DNA of 64,000 nucleotides from Piscinibacter sp. (lineage in GTDB: Bacteria; Pseudomonadota; Gammaproteobacteria; Burkholderiales; Burkholderiaceae_C). Made by a program: the position numbers and the translations under genes. Positions within the stretch are counted from its first letter, which is position 1; every line of letters starts with the position of its first letter. This document shows, piece by piece, positions 52,864 through 62,544 of this stretch. Below the pieces are notes generated by a model. That model did no database searches and was not told the DNA's origin. It saw nothing but the letters and a program-made list of their open reading frames with translations. The stretch covers positions 117,955-181,954 of the forward strand of contig JAGOAS010000005.1 in assembly GCA_017983795.1 (NCBI GenBank), written 5' to 3'.

Positions 52864-53427
52864 TCACCCCCTGCCGTAGACCTCTTCCTCCCGCCACCCC
52901 AGCGCCGCCATATCCGCGCTGCGAAACCCCGCATCACTGGGCATCAGGAACTCATCCAACTGTGGCGGCGCCACCGGCGTGCCGGCGAGCATCGCGTGCA
53001 CCTGGCCGCGGTGGTGGGTCTGGTGCATGAACAGGTGCGCCAGCACGTGGGCAGCGCGGTCGCGTTGCACGTGCTCGCCGCGGTCCATCGCGATCATCGC
53101 GTCGCAGCCGGCGTCGTCGAGCGCATCGCACCAGGCGACCAGGCGTTCGTCGCTGGCTTGCTGTCGCGCACGGAGCTCGGCCAGCGTCGCCGCCGGCACG
53201 AAGCTGCGGTACAGGCGCGGCAGCTCCGCGTCGCCGTGAAGTGCGCCGATGTAGTACTCGTCGATGGCGAGGATGTGGTTCAGCGTCGCGGCCAGGCTCG
53301 GGAAGAAGCTGGTGCGCGGCGCGTGGAAATCCTCGGCGGACAGCGCCGCCATCGCCGCGTGCAGCCGGTGATTGGCCAGCCGGTTGGCATGCGCCTGGAT
53401 GCGCAACTGGCCGGCCAGCGCGAGCAT
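52864..53427 (-). CDS. DinB-family protein
   Basis: 187 aa four-helix-bundle protein of the DinB/YfiT superfamily. The metal-binding histidines are in TLNHILAIDEYY and HLFMHQTHHRGQVHAML, and the N-terminus has RLANHRLHAAM. These proteins are probably metal-dependent thiol transferases. ATG overlaps the preceding stop by 1 nt (TGATG). Confidence 0.87.
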   Translation of the reverse strand: MLALAGQLRIQAHANRLANHRLHAAMAALSAEDFHAPRTSFFPSLAATLNHILAIDEYYIGALHGDAELPRLYRSFVPAATLAELRARQQASDERLVAWCDALDDAGCDAMIAMDRGEHVQRDRAAHVLAHLFMHQTHHRGQVHAMLAGTPVAPPQLDEFLMPSDAGFRSADMAALGWREEEVYGRG

Positions 53428-54038
53428 CAGAACGGCCCCTTCTCCAGCCAGCGCTCGATCTGCGGCCGGCGGTCGTTGCCCCAGAAGGGCTCGCCGTCGA
53501 CGACGAAGAAGGGCGCGCCGAATACGCCCGCGGCGATGGCGGCTTCGTTCTCGGCCTTCAGCCGCGCCTTCCAGGCCGGGTCGTTCCACACCGCTTCCGC
53601 CGCGTCGGCGGCGATGCCGAAGTCCGCGGCGAGCTCGCGCAGTTGCGCGGCATCGCTCAGGTCGACGCCGCGCGCGAAGTAGGCGCGCAAGCAGTGGCGT
53701 GCCCACTGCCGCGCACGCTCGGCATCGCTGTCGGCCAGCCACCAGAACACGCGCGCGGCGTTCTGCGTGGGAATGGGAAACTTCTGCGGGTTCTTCAGCG
53801 GCACGCCGGCGAAGCGCGCCGAGCGCTCGAAGTCGTGCAGCGAATACTCGCGCTTGATCGGGTACGACACCGGGCTCTTCAGCTCGGCGGCCTGGAAGGT
53901 GGCGCCGAGCAGGATGGCCTTCCAGTTCACCGTGCGGCCGTGGCGCGCGGCGAGTGCGTCGATCCACTCGGAGGCGATGTACGAGTAGGGCGAGGAGAAG
54001 TCGAAATAGAAGTCGATCGGGCGTGCGAGGAGCGTCAT
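53427..54038 (-). CDS. 2-hydroxychromene-2-carboxylate isomerase (DsbA superfamily)
   Basis: 203 aa. It opens IDFYFDFSSPYSYIASEWID, with Ser at the kappa-GST active site, and ends AGVFGAPFFVVDGEPFWGNDRRPQIERWL, typical of HCCA isomerases of naphthalene-like pathways. No aromatic pathway genes are near, so the physiological substrate is open. Coupled to the DinB gene. Confidence 0.88.
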   Translation of the reverse strand: MTLLARPIDFYFDFSSPYSYIASEWIDALAARHGRTVNWKAILLGATFQAAELKSPVSYPIKREYSLHDFERSARFAGVPLKNPQKFPIPTQNAARVFWWLADSDAERARQWARHCLRAYFARGVDLSDAAQLRELAADFGIAADAAEAVWNDPAWKARLKAENEAAIAAGVFGAPFFVVDGEPFWGNDRRPQIERWLEKGPF

Positions 54039-54109
54039 GCCCCCAGCCTACTGCGGGTGTTGATGGCTGTCATGCTGGCATCAACCCGGGCGCCGCTAGC
54101 ATCCCAGCG

Positions 54110-54727
54110 ATGGGTCTGTCGCTCGCCTTGGTGATCGTCGCGCTGGCCGTGGCGCTCGCGCTGCGGCCCTGGCGCGCGCTGCGCGGCGCGCAGCTGCTGC
54201 ACCCCTGGTTCGCGAGCCTGGTGCTGATGCCCTGGCTGTGGGCGGCGCAGCGCTTCATGCCCGGTGGCGTGGCGGTGCAGTTGAGCGGCGCCTGCCTGAT
54301 GGTGCTGATGCTGGGCTGGCCGCTGGCGGTGCTGAGCCTGGTGCCGATCGCGGCGCTGGGCGCATGGCTGGGCGGCATCGCCTGGCCGCAGGCGCTGGAT
54401 CATCTGGCCTGGAACGGCATCGTCACCGCGACGCTGGCGCTGGCCATCGGGCTGGCCACGCGGCGCTGGCTGCCGCGGCATCCCTTCGTATTCATCCTCG
54501 GGCGCGGCTTCCTCGTCACCGCGCTGGCCACGGTGCTCGCCGGCGCGCTGTCGGCCCTGGTGTCGCCGCTGCCGCCGGGCAGCGAGCTCGGCTCCATCCT
54601 GCTCGGCCACTGGTTGATGGCCTGGGGCGAAGCTTTCGCCACCGGCATGCTGGTGGCGATCTTCGTGGCCTTCAAGCCGCAATGGCTGGCCACCTGGTCG
54701 GACGCGCGCTACCTGACCGACGCCTGA
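54110..54727 (+). CDS. CbiM-like energy-coupling factor permease family membrane protein (putative)
   Basis: 205 aa with about six membrane segments. The pattern LRPWRALRGAQLLHPWFASLVLMPWLW, GGVAVQLSGACLMVLMLGWPLAVL and the terminal LGHWLMAWGEAFATGMLVAIFVAFKPQWL resembles short CbiM-like ECF permeases found alone in betaproteobacteria. Cargo unknown. Converges on the acyl-CoA dehydrogenase with 2 nt between stops. Confidence 0.65.
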   Translation: MGLSLALVIVALAVALALRPWRALRGAQLLHPWFASLVLMPWLWAAQRFMPGGVAVQLSGACLMVLMLGWPLAVLSLVPIAALGAWLGGIAWPQALDHLAWNGIVTATLALAIGLATRRWLPRHPFVFILGRGFLVTALATVLAGALSALVSPLPPGSELGSILLGHWLMAWGEAFATGMLVAIFVAFKPQWLATWSDARYLTDA

Positions 54728-54729
54728 GC

Positions 54730-55860
54730 TCAGGCCAGCGCCCGGCCGATGAGGATCTTCTGCACGTCCGAAGTGCCTTCGTAGATCTGGCAGACGCGCA
54801 CGTCGCGGTAGATGCGCTCGACGGGAAAGTCGCTGACGTAGCCGTAGCCGCCCAGCGTCTGGATGGCCGCGCTGCAGACGCGCTCGGCCATCTCGGAGGC
54901 ATTGAGCTTGGCCATCGCCGCTTCCTTCAGGCAGGGGCGGCCAGCGTCCTTGAGGCTCGCGGCGTGGTGGATGAGCTGGCGCGCCGCTTCGATCTGCGTC
55001 GCCATCTCGGCGAGGCGGAACTGCACCGCCTGGTGCTCGAAGATGGGTTGGCCGAAGGCGATGCGCTCCTTCGAGTACACCAGCGCCGCCTCGAAGGCCG
55101 CGCGCGCCATGCCCACGCTCTGCGCGGCGATGCCGATGCGCCCGCCTTCCAGGCCCGACAGCGCGATCTTCAGGCCCTGGCCTTCCTCGCCGATCAGGTT
55201 GGCGGCACTGACGAGGCAGTTCTCGAACAGGATCTGCGCGGTGTCGCTGCTGTGCTGGCCCATCTTGTCTTCCAGCCGCGCGACGAGGTAGCCGGGCGCG
55301 TTGGTCGGCACGAGGAAGGCGCTGATGCCCTTCTTGCCCGCGGCCTTGTCGGTCACGGCCATGACGATCGCCACGTCGCCGTTCTTGCCGCTGGTGATGA
55401 ACTGCTTGACGCCGTTGAGCAGGTAATGATCACCATCGCGCACGGCCGTGGTCTTCAAGCCGTCGGCCTGCGAGCCCACGTGCGGCTCGGTGAGGCAGAA
55501 GGCGCCCAGCATCTCGCCGCGCGCCAGCGGCGTGAGCCACTGCGCCTTCTGCGCTTCGCTGCCCCAGGCCATGAGGATGGAACACACCGGGCAGTTGTTG
55601 ACGCTCACCACCGTGGAGGTGCCGCCGTCGCCGGCGGCGATCTCCTCGAGGATGATGGCCAGCGCCAGGTAGTCCAGCCCCGCGCCGCCCCACTGCTCGG
55701 GCACCGCCACGCCGTAGCAGCCCAGCGCCGCCAGGCCCTTCAGCTCGACGGCGGGGAAGTGGCTCTCACGGTCCCAGCGCGCTGCGTGCGGCGCGATCTG
55801 CTCCTGCACGAAGTTACGCACCGCCTCCTGCACCGCGCGGTGCTCGTCGCTCAGCAACAT
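54730..55860 (-). CDS. Acyl-CoA dehydrogenase
   Basis: 376 aa flavoenzyme. FAD/substrate motifs are [19 protein letters not shown] and [17 protein letters not shown], and the catalytic Glu is E361 in [10 protein letters not shown], the short-/medium-chain position. Likely oxidises a short-chain acyl-CoA and hands electrons to ETF. Followed upstream by SDR and thiolase genes, suggesting a short beta-oxidation set. Confidence 0.9.
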   Translation of the reverse strand: MLLSDEHRAVQEAVRNFVQEQIAPHAARWDRESHFPAVELKGLAALGCYGVAVPEQWGGAGLDYLALAIILEEIAAGDGGTSTVVSVNNCPVCSILMAWGSEAQKAQWLTPLARGEMLGAFCLTEPHVGSQADGLKTTAVRDGDHYLLNGVKQFITSGKNGDVAIVMAVTDKAAGKKGISAFLVPTNAPGYLVARLEDKMGQHSSDTAQILFENCLVSAANLIGEEGQGLKIALSGLEGGRIGIAAQSVGMARAAFEAALVYSKERIAFGQPIFEHQAVQFRLAEMATQIEAARQLIHHAASLKDAGRPCLKEAAMAKLNASEMAERVCSAAIQTLGGYGYVSDFPVERIYRDVRVCQIYEGTSDVQKILIGRALA

Positions 55861-55870
55861 GTTCTTGTCC

Positions 55871-56536
55871 TCACCAAGGGATCTCGCTGCCGTCGTAGTT
55901 GAGGAAACGGCCGTTGTCCTGCGCCGCGAGGCCGGCGATCACGCGGCGCATGCCGGCCACGCTGTCTTCGACGCCGATGTCGGCGCCGGCGCCGCCCATG
56001 TCGGTGCGCACCCAGCCGGGGTGGAAGCTCACGCACACCGCCTTGCCCGCCCATTCGAGCGAGATGTCCTTCAGCACCGAGTTGGCCGCCGCCTTGGAGG
56101 CGCGGTAGAGCCAGCTGCTCGTGGCGTTGCGCGCGCCCATCGAGCCCATCTTCGAGGAGATCAGCGCCAGCTTCGCGCCCGGCGCCAGTTTGTCGACGAG
56201 CTGCGGCAGCACGCGCATGGGCGCCAGCACGTTGGCGTGCATGGTGTGGTCGAAGTCGGCATCGCTGGGCGCTTCCAGGCCGCTCTGGCGCTTGAGCACG
56301 CCGGCAACGTTGACGATCACGTCGAAGCTCACGCCCTCGAGCTGCCAGGCCAGGCGCGAGACGCTCTCGGCGCTGGTCACGTCGAGCGCGATGGCGGTCG
56401 CGCCCTGCGCACGCAGCGCGGCGAGCGCCTCGTCGCCGCGCGCCGTGGCCGTCACCTGCCAGCCCTCGGCACGGTACTGGCGCACGAACTCGGCGCCGAT
56501 GCCGCGCGAGGCGCCGATGATGAGGGCGTGGGCCAT
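55871..56536 (-). CDS. Short-chain dehydrogenase/reductase
   Basis: 221 aa Rossmann-fold oxidoreductase. Nucleotide motif IIGASRGIGAEF, NVAGV, and catalytic Ser with Tyr/Lys in SSWLYRASKAAAN. The TARGDEA after the second strand suggests NADP preference, but this is weak. Lies between thiolase and acyl-CoA dehydrogenase genes, 1 nt from the thiolase stop. Substrate unknown. Confidence 0.88.
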   Translation of the reverse strand: MAHALIIGASRGIGAEFVRQYRAEGWQVTATARGDEALAALRAQGATAIALDVTSAESVSRLAWQLEGVSFDVIVNVAGVLKRQSGLEAPSDADFDHTMHANVLAPMRVLPQLVDKLAPGAKLALISSKMGSMGARNATSSWLYRASKAAANSVLKDISLEWAGKAVCVSFHPGWVRTDMGGAGADIGVEDSVAGMRRVIAGLAAQDNGRFLNYDGSEIPW

Positions 56537-56537
56537 C

Positions 56538-57716
56538 TCAGAGCAGCTCGACGGCCAGCGCGGTGGCCTCGCCGCCGCCGATGCACAGCGCCGCCACGCC
56601 CTTCTTCTTGCCCTGCTTGCGCAAAGCGCCCAGCAGCGTGACGACGATGCGCGCGCCCGAGGCGCCGATCGGATGGCCGAGCGCGCAGGCGCCGCCGTGC
56701 ACGTTGACGATCTCGTGCGGCAGCTTGAACTCGGCCATCGCGGCCATGGTCACCGCGGCGAAGGCTTCGTTGACTTCCCAGAGGTCGACGTCCTTGGGCG
56801 CCCAGCCGGCCTTCTTCAGCGCCTTGTCGATCGCACCCACGGGCGCGGTGGTGAACCACTCCGGCGCCTGCGCGTGCACGGCGTGCGAGACGATGCGCGC
56901 GATCGGCTTGGCGCCCATCTTCTTGGCGGTCGACTCGCGCATCAGCACCAGCGCGGCCGCGCCGTCGGAGATGCTCGACGAGGTGGCGGCGGTGATCGCG
57001 CCGTCTTTCTTGAACGCAGGCTTGAGGCCGGGGATCTTGTCGAGCTTGGCCTTGAAAGGCTGCTCGTCGAGCTTGATCACCGTGTCGCCCGCCTTGCCGG
57101 GCAGCGTGACGGGCGCGATCTCCCATTCGAAGCTGCCATCCTCGTTGGCCTTCTTGCTGCGCTGGGTGGAGGCAATCGCGAACTGGTCCATCGCCTCGCG
57201 CGTGAAGTTGTATTTGCCCACGCACTGTTCGGCGAATACGCCCATCGCCTTGCCGCGCTCGTAGGCGTCTTCCAGGCCGTCGAGCGCCATGTGGTCGTAC
57301 ACGGCGCTCGCGCCGTACTTGATGCCCTTGCGCGCGAACATCAGGTGCGGCGCGTTGGTCATGCTCTCCATGCCGCCGGCCAGCATCACGTTCGCCGAGC
57401 CCGCGGCGAGCATGTCGTGCGCGAACATCATCGCGCGCATGCCCGAGCCGCACATCTTGCTCATCGTGACGGCGCCGGTGGAATCGGGCAGGCCGGCCCT
57501 GCGCATCGCCTGGCGCGCCGGCGCCTGGCCTTGCCCGGCCATCAGGCAGTTGCCGAACAGCACTTCGTCGACGGCGTCGCCGGGCACGCCGGCGCGCTCC
57601 ACCGCCGCCTTGATCGCGACGGCGCCCAGCTCCCAGGCGGCGAGGTTGGCGAAGTCACCCAGCAGTCCGGCGATGGGCGTGCGCGCGGCGGAAACGATGA
57701 CGATGGGGTCGGACAT
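56538..57716 (-). CDS. Acetyl-CoA C-acetyltransferase (thiolase)
   Basis: 392 aa thiolase. Nucleophile C89 in MSKMCGSGM, His in NVHGGACALGHPIGASG and the second Cys in AALCIGGGEATAL. N-terminus VIVSAARTPIAGLLGDF. Catalyses acetoacetyl-CoA formation or cleavage, linking acetoacetate from HMG-CoA lyase to acetyl-CoA after activation. ATG 57716 was chosen because upstream sequence is a shadow of the next gene. Confidence 0.92.
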   Translation of the reverse strand: MSDPIVIVSAARTPIAGLLGDFANLAAWELGAVAIKAAVERAGVPGDAVDEVLFGNCLMAGQGQAPARQAMRRAGLPDSTGAVTMSKMCGSGMRAMMFAHDMLAAGSANVMLAGGMESMTNAPHLMFARKGIKYGASAVYDHMALDGLEDAYERGKAMGVFAEQCVGKYNFTREAMDQFAIASTQRSKKANEDGSFEWEIAPVTLPGKAGDTVIKLDEQPFKAKLDKIPGLKPAFKKDGAITAATSSSISDGAAALVLMRESTAKKMGAKPIARIVSHAVHAQAPEWFTTAPVGAIDKALKKAGWAPKDVDLWEVNEAFAAVTMAAMAEFKLPHEIVNVHGGACALGHPIGASGARIVVTLLGALRKQGKKKGVAALCIGGGEATALAVELL

Positions 57717-57735
57717 GGCAATGCTCCTTTGATGA

Positions 57736-58224
57736 TCAGGCCGTGAGGATGGGCGAGCCGCGCTCTTCCTGAGCGACTCGCCGGAGGTAGTTCTGGAAGG
57801 CGGCGTCCTCGCCGCGCAGCAGCACCGGCAGGGTGTTGTAGAAGTCGTCGCGCCGGCACCATTCGCGCATGTAGTCGTCCCACGAGTTCCAGCGCCGCTG
57901 CTCGGCGCCCGACATGCGCTCCTTGTGGGCGACGAGGTAGGCACGTTCGAACAGCGACATCAGCATGTCGAAGATGACCAGCATGCGCTCGTTCTGCTCG
58001 GGCGTCGGGTTGGGCAGCGCGCTGTTGGTGCGCAGCTGCAGATCGGCGTTGTTCAGCACGATCTCGAGGAAGTGGTTGTAGGCGTCGGAGAGATGCTGGT
58101 AGGCCTCTTCCTCCTCGTTCTCGCGCTCCTTGCGCTGCTCGACGAGGAACACCCACACCGCGAAGGGCAGCGCCACCACGGTGACCACGAAGCTGGCCAG
58201 CTCGAAGGCGTCCTTCACGTCCAT
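57736..58224 (-). CDS. Conserved membrane-anchored protein (DUF4760-like)
   Basis: 162 aa. One N-terminal membrane segment (FELASFVVTVVALPFAVWVFLVEQ), a charged coiled-coil-like region (RKERENEEEEAYQHLSDAYNHFLEIVL) and a helical C-terminus with several Trp and Arg. No function assigned. Starts 14 nt after aceK ends. Confidence 0.65.
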   Translation of the reverse strand: MDVKDAFELASFVVTVVALPFAVWVFLVEQRKERENEEEEAYQHLSDAYNHFLEIVLNNADLQLRTNSALPNPTPEQNERMLVIFDMLMSLFERAYLVAHKERMSGAEQRRWNSWDDYMREWCRRDDFYNTLPVLLRGEDAAFQNYLRRVAQEERGSPILTA

Positions 58225-58238
58225 CTTCGTTCAGGCCT

Positions 58239-60023
58239 TCAGATGCCCGCTTCGGCGGCCTCCGCCTCGCTCTGGCGGTGGCGGCGGAAGCGCTTGTCCT
58301 GGTCGTAGGGGAATACGTCGTGCACGTGGCCGGCCTGGATGCGCTCCTTGTGGCCCTGCCAGAAGGCCACGTCGAGCAGGTCGGCGTGGTGCTTCATGAA
58401 CACCTCGCGCACGCGCGTGTCGCCGAGCAGGAAGGGGCCGAAGGTCTCGGGGAAGACGTCGCGCGCTCCGACGTGGTACCAGACCTCGCCGGACATCTCC
58501 TCCTCCTCGGTGCGCGGCTCGGGCACCTTGCGGAAGTTGCAGTCGCTCAGGTACTCGATCTCGTCGTAGTCGTAGAACACCACCTTGCCGTGGCGCGTGA
58601 CGCCGAAGTTCTTCCACAGCATGTCGCCGGGGAAGATGTTGGCGCGCACCAGATCCTTGATGGCGTTGCCGTACTCGATCACCGCGTGCTCGAGCTGGTG
58701 CGCGTTGGCTTCCTGCAGGTAGATGTTCAGCGGGATCATGCGCCGCTCGATGTAGACGTGGCGGATCACCAGCGTGTCGCCGTCCTCCTCGATCAGGCTG
58801 GGGCAGTAGTGCTTCAGCTCGGCGATCAGCTCGGGCTCGAAGCGCGCGCGCGGGAAGGCGACCTTGCTGTACTCCAGCGTGTCGGCCATGCGGCCGACGC
58901 GGTCGTGCGTCTTCACCAGCAGGTACTTGCTCTGGATGAGCTCGCGCGAGGTCTCCTTGGGCGCCGGGTAGAAATCCTTGATCACCTTGAACACGTAGGG
59001 AAAGCTCGGCAGGTCGAACACCAGCATCACCATGCCCTTGATGCCCGGCGCGATGCGGAAGCGATCGCTGCTGTGCTTCAGGTGGTAGAGGAAGTCGCGG
59101 TAGAAGATATTCTTGCCCTGCTTCTGCAGGCCGATCGCGTTGTAGAGCTCGCTCTTGGGCTTGCGCGGCAGCATCGAGCGCAGGAACTGCACGCAGGCCG
59201 AGGGCACCTCCATGTCGACCATGAAGTAGGCGCGCGCGAAGCTGAACAGCATCAGCAGGTCGTCTTCGCCGAACAGCGCCGCGTCGATGGCGAGCTTGCC
59301 GTCCGGCGTGTGCAGGATCGGCAGCGCGAAGGGCATCTCGTTGAAGCCGTTGATGATCTTGCCGACCGCGTAGGCGCCCTTGTTGCGATAGAAGAGCGAC
59401 GACAGCACCTGCAGCTGGAAGTTCGCGCGCATGCGGAAATCGCCCAGGCGCGCCAGCACGGCAGCCAGCACGTGGTCGACGTCGCGGCCCAGATCCTCGA
59501 ACTCGCGCCCGAGCTGGAAGTTGTCGATCACGCGCAGCAGCGTGTCGCGGAGCGTCTCCTTGGTCGGGTAGTAGGCGCGGTAGGTCGGCAGCGAGGCCGG
59601 CTCGTCGTTCTCGATGTACTCGGTCGAGACCGCCGGGCGCACGAAGATGAAGTCGTTGTTGAAGTAGCTGCGGTGCAGGATCTTCGTCGTCACCGAGTTG
59701 AAGAAGGTCTCGGCGAGTTCGGGCTGGTGGTGGTTGGTGAGCAGGCCGATGTAGTGCAGCTTGACCTGCTGCCACACGTCCATCTCCAGGCTGCCGGCCT
59801 GGAACTCGGTCTGCAGCCGCTCGGCCGCCTCGTCGACGCGCTTGTCGTAGAACTCGATGCGCTCGCGCTGGGCACGCTGCTGGCCGTGCCAGTCGGCCTG
59901 CTCGAAGCGGCGCTTGGCCGCGGCGCTGGTTTCGCGGAACAGGCGGTAGTGGCGGTTGAAGCCTTCGAGCAGCGCCTGGGCGATGTCGAAGCCGCGCGAA
60001 TCGGTGAGGCGGGTCGGGAACAT
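58239..60023 (-). CDS. aceK: Isocitrate dehydrogenase kinase/phosphatase
   Basis: 594 aa (E. coli 578). Bifunctional enzyme that phosphorylates isocitrate dehydrogenase to divert isocitrate into the glyoxylate bypass during growth on acetate or other two-carbon sources. Recognisable segments include [16 protein letters not shown], the nucleotide-binding [26 protein letters not shown], and [29 protein letters not shown] containing catalytic Asp residues. It is away from aceA/aceB. Its presence fits the acetyl-CoA-producing genes around it. Confidence 0.95.
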   Translation of the reverse strand: MFPTRLTDSRGFDIAQALLEGFNRHYRLFRETSAAAKRRFEQADWHGQQRAQRERIEFYDKRVDEAAERLQTEFQAGSLEMDVWQQVKLHYIGLLTNHHQPELAETFFNSVTTKILHRSYFNNDFIFVRPAVSTEYIENDEPASLPTYRAYYPTKETLRDTLLRVIDNFQLGREFEDLGRDVDHVLAAVLARLGDFRMRANFQLQVLSSLFYRNKGAYAVGKIINGFNEMPFALPILHTPDGKLAIDAALFGEDDLLMLFSFARAYFMVDMEVPSACVQFLRSMLPRKPKSELYNAIGLQKQGKNIFYRDFLYHLKHSSDRFRIAPGIKGMVMLVFDLPSFPYVFKVIKDFYPAPKETSRELIQSKYLLVKTHDRVGRMADTLEYSKVAFPRARFEPELIAELKHYCPSLIEEDGDTLVIRHVYIERRMIPLNIYLQEANAHQLEHAVIEYGNAIKDLVRANIFPGDMLWKNFGVTRHGKVVFYDYDEIEYLSDCNFRKVPEPRTEEEEMSGEVWYHVGARDVFPETFGPFLLGDTRVREVFMKHHADLLDVAFWQGHKERIQAGHVHDVFPYDQDKRFRRHRQSEAEAAEAGI

Positions 60024-60036
60024 CGCGTCGAGCCGT

Positions 60037-60720
60037 TCAGGGTTTGCCGTTCTTACGGATCGCGTCGTAGCGCGTCTTGATCGCGCCCAGCGCCAGGCCG
60101 TAGGCCGCGGCCACGTCGGCCGGCTTCGCCACCGTCATCTTCAGGTCGTCGATCAGGCCGTTGTGCAGGCCGTAGACCCAGCCATGCACCACCACCGACT
60201 GCTCGCGCGCCCAGGCGTCCTGCACGACGGTGGATTCGCAGACGTTGAGCGACTGCTCCAGCACGTTGAGCTCGCACAGCGCCTTGTGCGCCAGCGTCTC
60301 GTCGGCGATGCCGTCCAGCCAGGTGCGGTGCTTGTGGCGCACGTCCTGCACGTGGCGGATCCAGTTGTCGGCCAGGCCGATGCGGCGGTTCTGCAGCGCC
60401 GCCAGCACGCCGCCGCAGCCGTAGTGGCCCACCACCATGATGTGCTGCACCTTCAGCATGTCGATGGCGAACTGGATCACCGACAGCGCGTTGAGATCCG
60501 AGTGCACCACCACGTTGGCCACGTTGCGGTGCACGAATACGTCGCCCGGCAGCAGGCCGAGGATCTCGTTGGCCGGCACGCGGCTGTCGGCGCAGCCGAT
60601 CCACAGGTACTGCGGCGCCTGCTGCGCGATCAGCTTGGTGAAGAAGCCGGGTGCGCGGCGCTCGGTCTCGGCCGCCCAGCGGCGGTTGCTTTCGAAGAGT
60701 TCGTCGAGGGAGGTGCTCAT
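60037..60720 (-). CDS. can: Beta-class carbonic anhydrase
   Basis: 227 aa. Zinc ligands C43, D45 or water, H99 and C102 ([24 protein letters not shown]), with the D45-R47 dyad intact. Interconverts CO2 and bicarbonate, supplying bicarbonate for the biotin carboxylase in this window. Spaced 13 nt from aceK on the same strand. Confidence 0.94.
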   Translation of the reverse strand: MSTSLDELFESNRRWAAETERRAPGFFTKLIAQQAPQYLWIGCADSRVPANEILGLLPGDVFVHRNVANVVVHSDLNALSVIQFAIDMLKVQHIMVVGHYGCGGVLAALQNRRIGLADNWIRHVQDVRHKHRTWLDGIADETLAHKALCELNVLEQSLNVCESTVVQDAWAREQSVVVHGWVYGLHNGLIDDLKMTVAKPADVAAAYGLALGAIKTRYDAIRKNGKP

Positions 60721-60754
60721 GCGGGCAGTTTACGCAGCCGGCCCGGGTCTCACA

Positions 60755-61933
60755 TCACATCGTCTCGGCAAACAGCTCCCGGCCGATCAGCATGCGGCGG
60801 ATCTCCGAGGTGCCGGCACCGATTTCGTAGAGCTTGGCGTCGCGCCACAGGCGGCCGAGCGGGTATTCGTTGATGTAGCCGTTGCCGCCGAACAGCTGGA
60901 TGCCTTCGCCCGCCATCCAGGTCGCCTTCTCGGCGCACCAGAGGATCACGCTGGCGCAGTCCTTGCGCACCTGGCGCACGTGCTCGCTGCCGAGCATGTC
61001 GAGGTTCTTGCCGATGGTGTAGCAGAAGGCGCGGCCGGCCTGCAGCACGGTATACATGTCGGCCAGCTTGCCCTGCACGAGCTGGAACTCGCCGATGCTC
61101 TGGCCGAACTGCTTGCGGTCGTGCACGTAGGGCACCACGCTGTCCATCACCGCCTGCATGATGCCGATCGGCCCGGCCGCGAGCACGGCGCGCTCGTAGT
61201 CCAGGCCCGACATCAGCACCTTGGCGCCGCCGTTGAGCGCGCCCAGGATGTTGGCTGCCGGCACCTCCACGTTGTCGAACACCATCTCGCCGGTGTGCGA
61301 GCCGCGCATGCCGAGCTTGTCGAGCTTCTGCGCCGTGCTGAAGCCCTTCATGCCCTTCTCGACGATGAAGGCGGTGACGCCGCGCGCGCCCAGCTCGGGC
61401 TCGGTCTTGGCGTAGACCACCATGGTGTCGGCGTCGGGGCCGTTGGTGATCCACATCTTGGTGCCGTTGAGCACGTAGACGCCGCCCTTCTCGACCGCCT
61501 TGAGCTTCATGCTGATGACGTCGGAGCCGGCACCCGGCTCGCTCATCGCCAGCGCGCCGACATGCTCGCCGCTGATCAGCTTGGGCAGGTATTTCTTCTT
61601 CTGCGCCTCGCTGCCGTTGCGCTTGATCTGGTTGACGCACAGGTTGCTGTGCGCGCCGTAGCTCAGGCCCACCGAGGCGCTGGCGCGGCTGATCTCCTCC
61701 ATCGCGATCATGTGCGCGAGGTAGCCCATGTTGGCGCCGCCGTACTCCTCCGGCACGGTGATGCCGAGCACGCCGAGCTCGCCCATCTTGCGCCACAGGT
61801 CCATGGGGAACTGGTCGTTGCGGTCGATCTCGGCGGCGCGCGGCGCGATCTCGGCCTCGGCAAAGGCGCGCACCGCGTCGCGCAGCGCGTCGATGTCGTC
61901 GCCGAGCTGGAAGTTGAGTCCGGGCAGGTTCAT
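60755..61933 (-). CDS. ivd: Isovaleryl-CoA dehydrogenase
   Basis: 392 aa acyl-CoA dehydrogenase. The usual C-terminal catalytic Glu is Gly here ([11 protein letters not shown]), and Glu is instead E247 in [12 protein letters not shown], the arrangement that marks isovaleryl-CoA dehydrogenases. Other motifs are [11 protein letters not shown] and [17 protein letters not shown]. It makes 3-methylcrotonoyl-CoA, the substrate of MccAB encoded about 10 kb away. Follows the thioesterase gene by 14 nt. Confidence 0.93.
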   Translation of the reverse strand: MNLPGLNFQLGDDIDALRDAVRAFAEAEIAPRAAEIDRNDQFPMDLWRKMGELGVLGITVPEEYGGANMGYLAHMIAMEEISRASASVGLSYGAHSNLCVNQIKRNGSEAQKKKYLPKLISGEHVGALAMSEPGAGSDVISMKLKAVEKGGVYVLNGTKMWITNGPDADTMVVYAKTEPELGARGVTAFIVEKGMKGFSTAQKLDKLGMRGSHTGEMVFDNVEVPAANILGALNGGAKVLMSGLDYERAVLAAGPIGIMQAVMDSVVPYVHDRKQFGQSIGEFQLVQGKLADMYTVLQAGRAFCYTIGKNLDMLGSEHVRQVRKDCASVILWCAEKATWMAGEGIQLFGGNGYINEYPLGRLWRDAKLYEIGAGTSEIRRMLIGRELFAETM

Positions 61934-61947
61934 GGCTTGTCGTCTCC

Positions 61948-62400
61948 TCAGTGTTTGAGCGCCTCGCGGCCGCGCACGGTCATGATCGTCGCCGTCATCG
62001 TGGCAATGAGCTTCTCGTTGCCGCCGTCTTCATCGTGCTGCGTCGCGCGGCCGTCGACCACGCTGATCGTGCGGCCGGGCTTGATGACCAGGCCTTCGAA
62101 GCGGAAGCGCGGCCCGCGCGCCGGGGCGATCAGGTTGATCTTGAATTCGATGGTGAGCACGGCGGCGTCGTCGGGCATCAGTGAAAACGCCGCGTAGCCG
62201 CAGGCCGAGTCGAGCGCGCACGACACCATGCCGGCGTGGATGAAGCCGTGCTGCTGCGTCAGCGCCTGCTTGTGCGCCATCGCCAGCACCACGCGGCCCG
62301 GCTCGACCAGTTCGAGCGTGGCGCCCAGCGTGTCCATCGCCGCCTGGCGGGCGAAGGAGTCGCGCGTGCGCTGGGCATATCCATCGTCGTGAGGCTTCAT
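61948..62400 (-). CDS. PaaI-like hotdog thioesterase
   Basis: 150 aa hotdog-fold protein. [26 protein letters not shown] matches the PaaI/YbgC active-site helix, with the Asp in ALDSACG as catalytic acid. Hydrolyses acyl-CoA thioesters. GAGGGG precedes the ATG. First gene of the unit with ivd, directly downstream of an 18-bp palindrome. Confidence 0.87.
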   Translation of the reverse strand: MKPHDDGYAQRTRDSFARQAAMDTLGATLELVEPGRVVLAMAHKQALTQQHGFIHAGMVSCALDSACGYAAFSLMPDDAAVLTIEFKINLIAPARGPRFRFEGLVIKPGRTISVVDGRATQHDEDGGNEKLIATMTATIMTVRGREALKH

Positions 62401-62418
62401 CGCGACCCCTCGGTTGAT

Positions 62419-62436
62419 GTGACGTTTACGTAAACG
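62419..62436. promoter_or_regulatory. Perfect 18-bp palindrome, candidate LiuR-type operator
   Basis: GACGTTTACGTAAACGTC is exactly self-complementary. It sits 19 bp upstream of the thioesterase-ivd operon and 109 bp upstream of the divergent rutG. A minus-strand TATGAT lies next to it (62438-62443), so binding would cover the start site. It resembles, from memory, the sites reported for the MerR-family regulator LiuR of leucine catabolism. No liuR gene is in the window. Confidence 0.6.
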
Positions 62437-62544
62437 TCAATCATAGCGGAAGCTCGCTGCCGCTTTCGGCTCCGCCTGCCTACACTTCCGCCGCCGCCCA
62501 CCGGTGGCGCAGAACAAACGAACAACCTGATCGAGGAGAAGACC

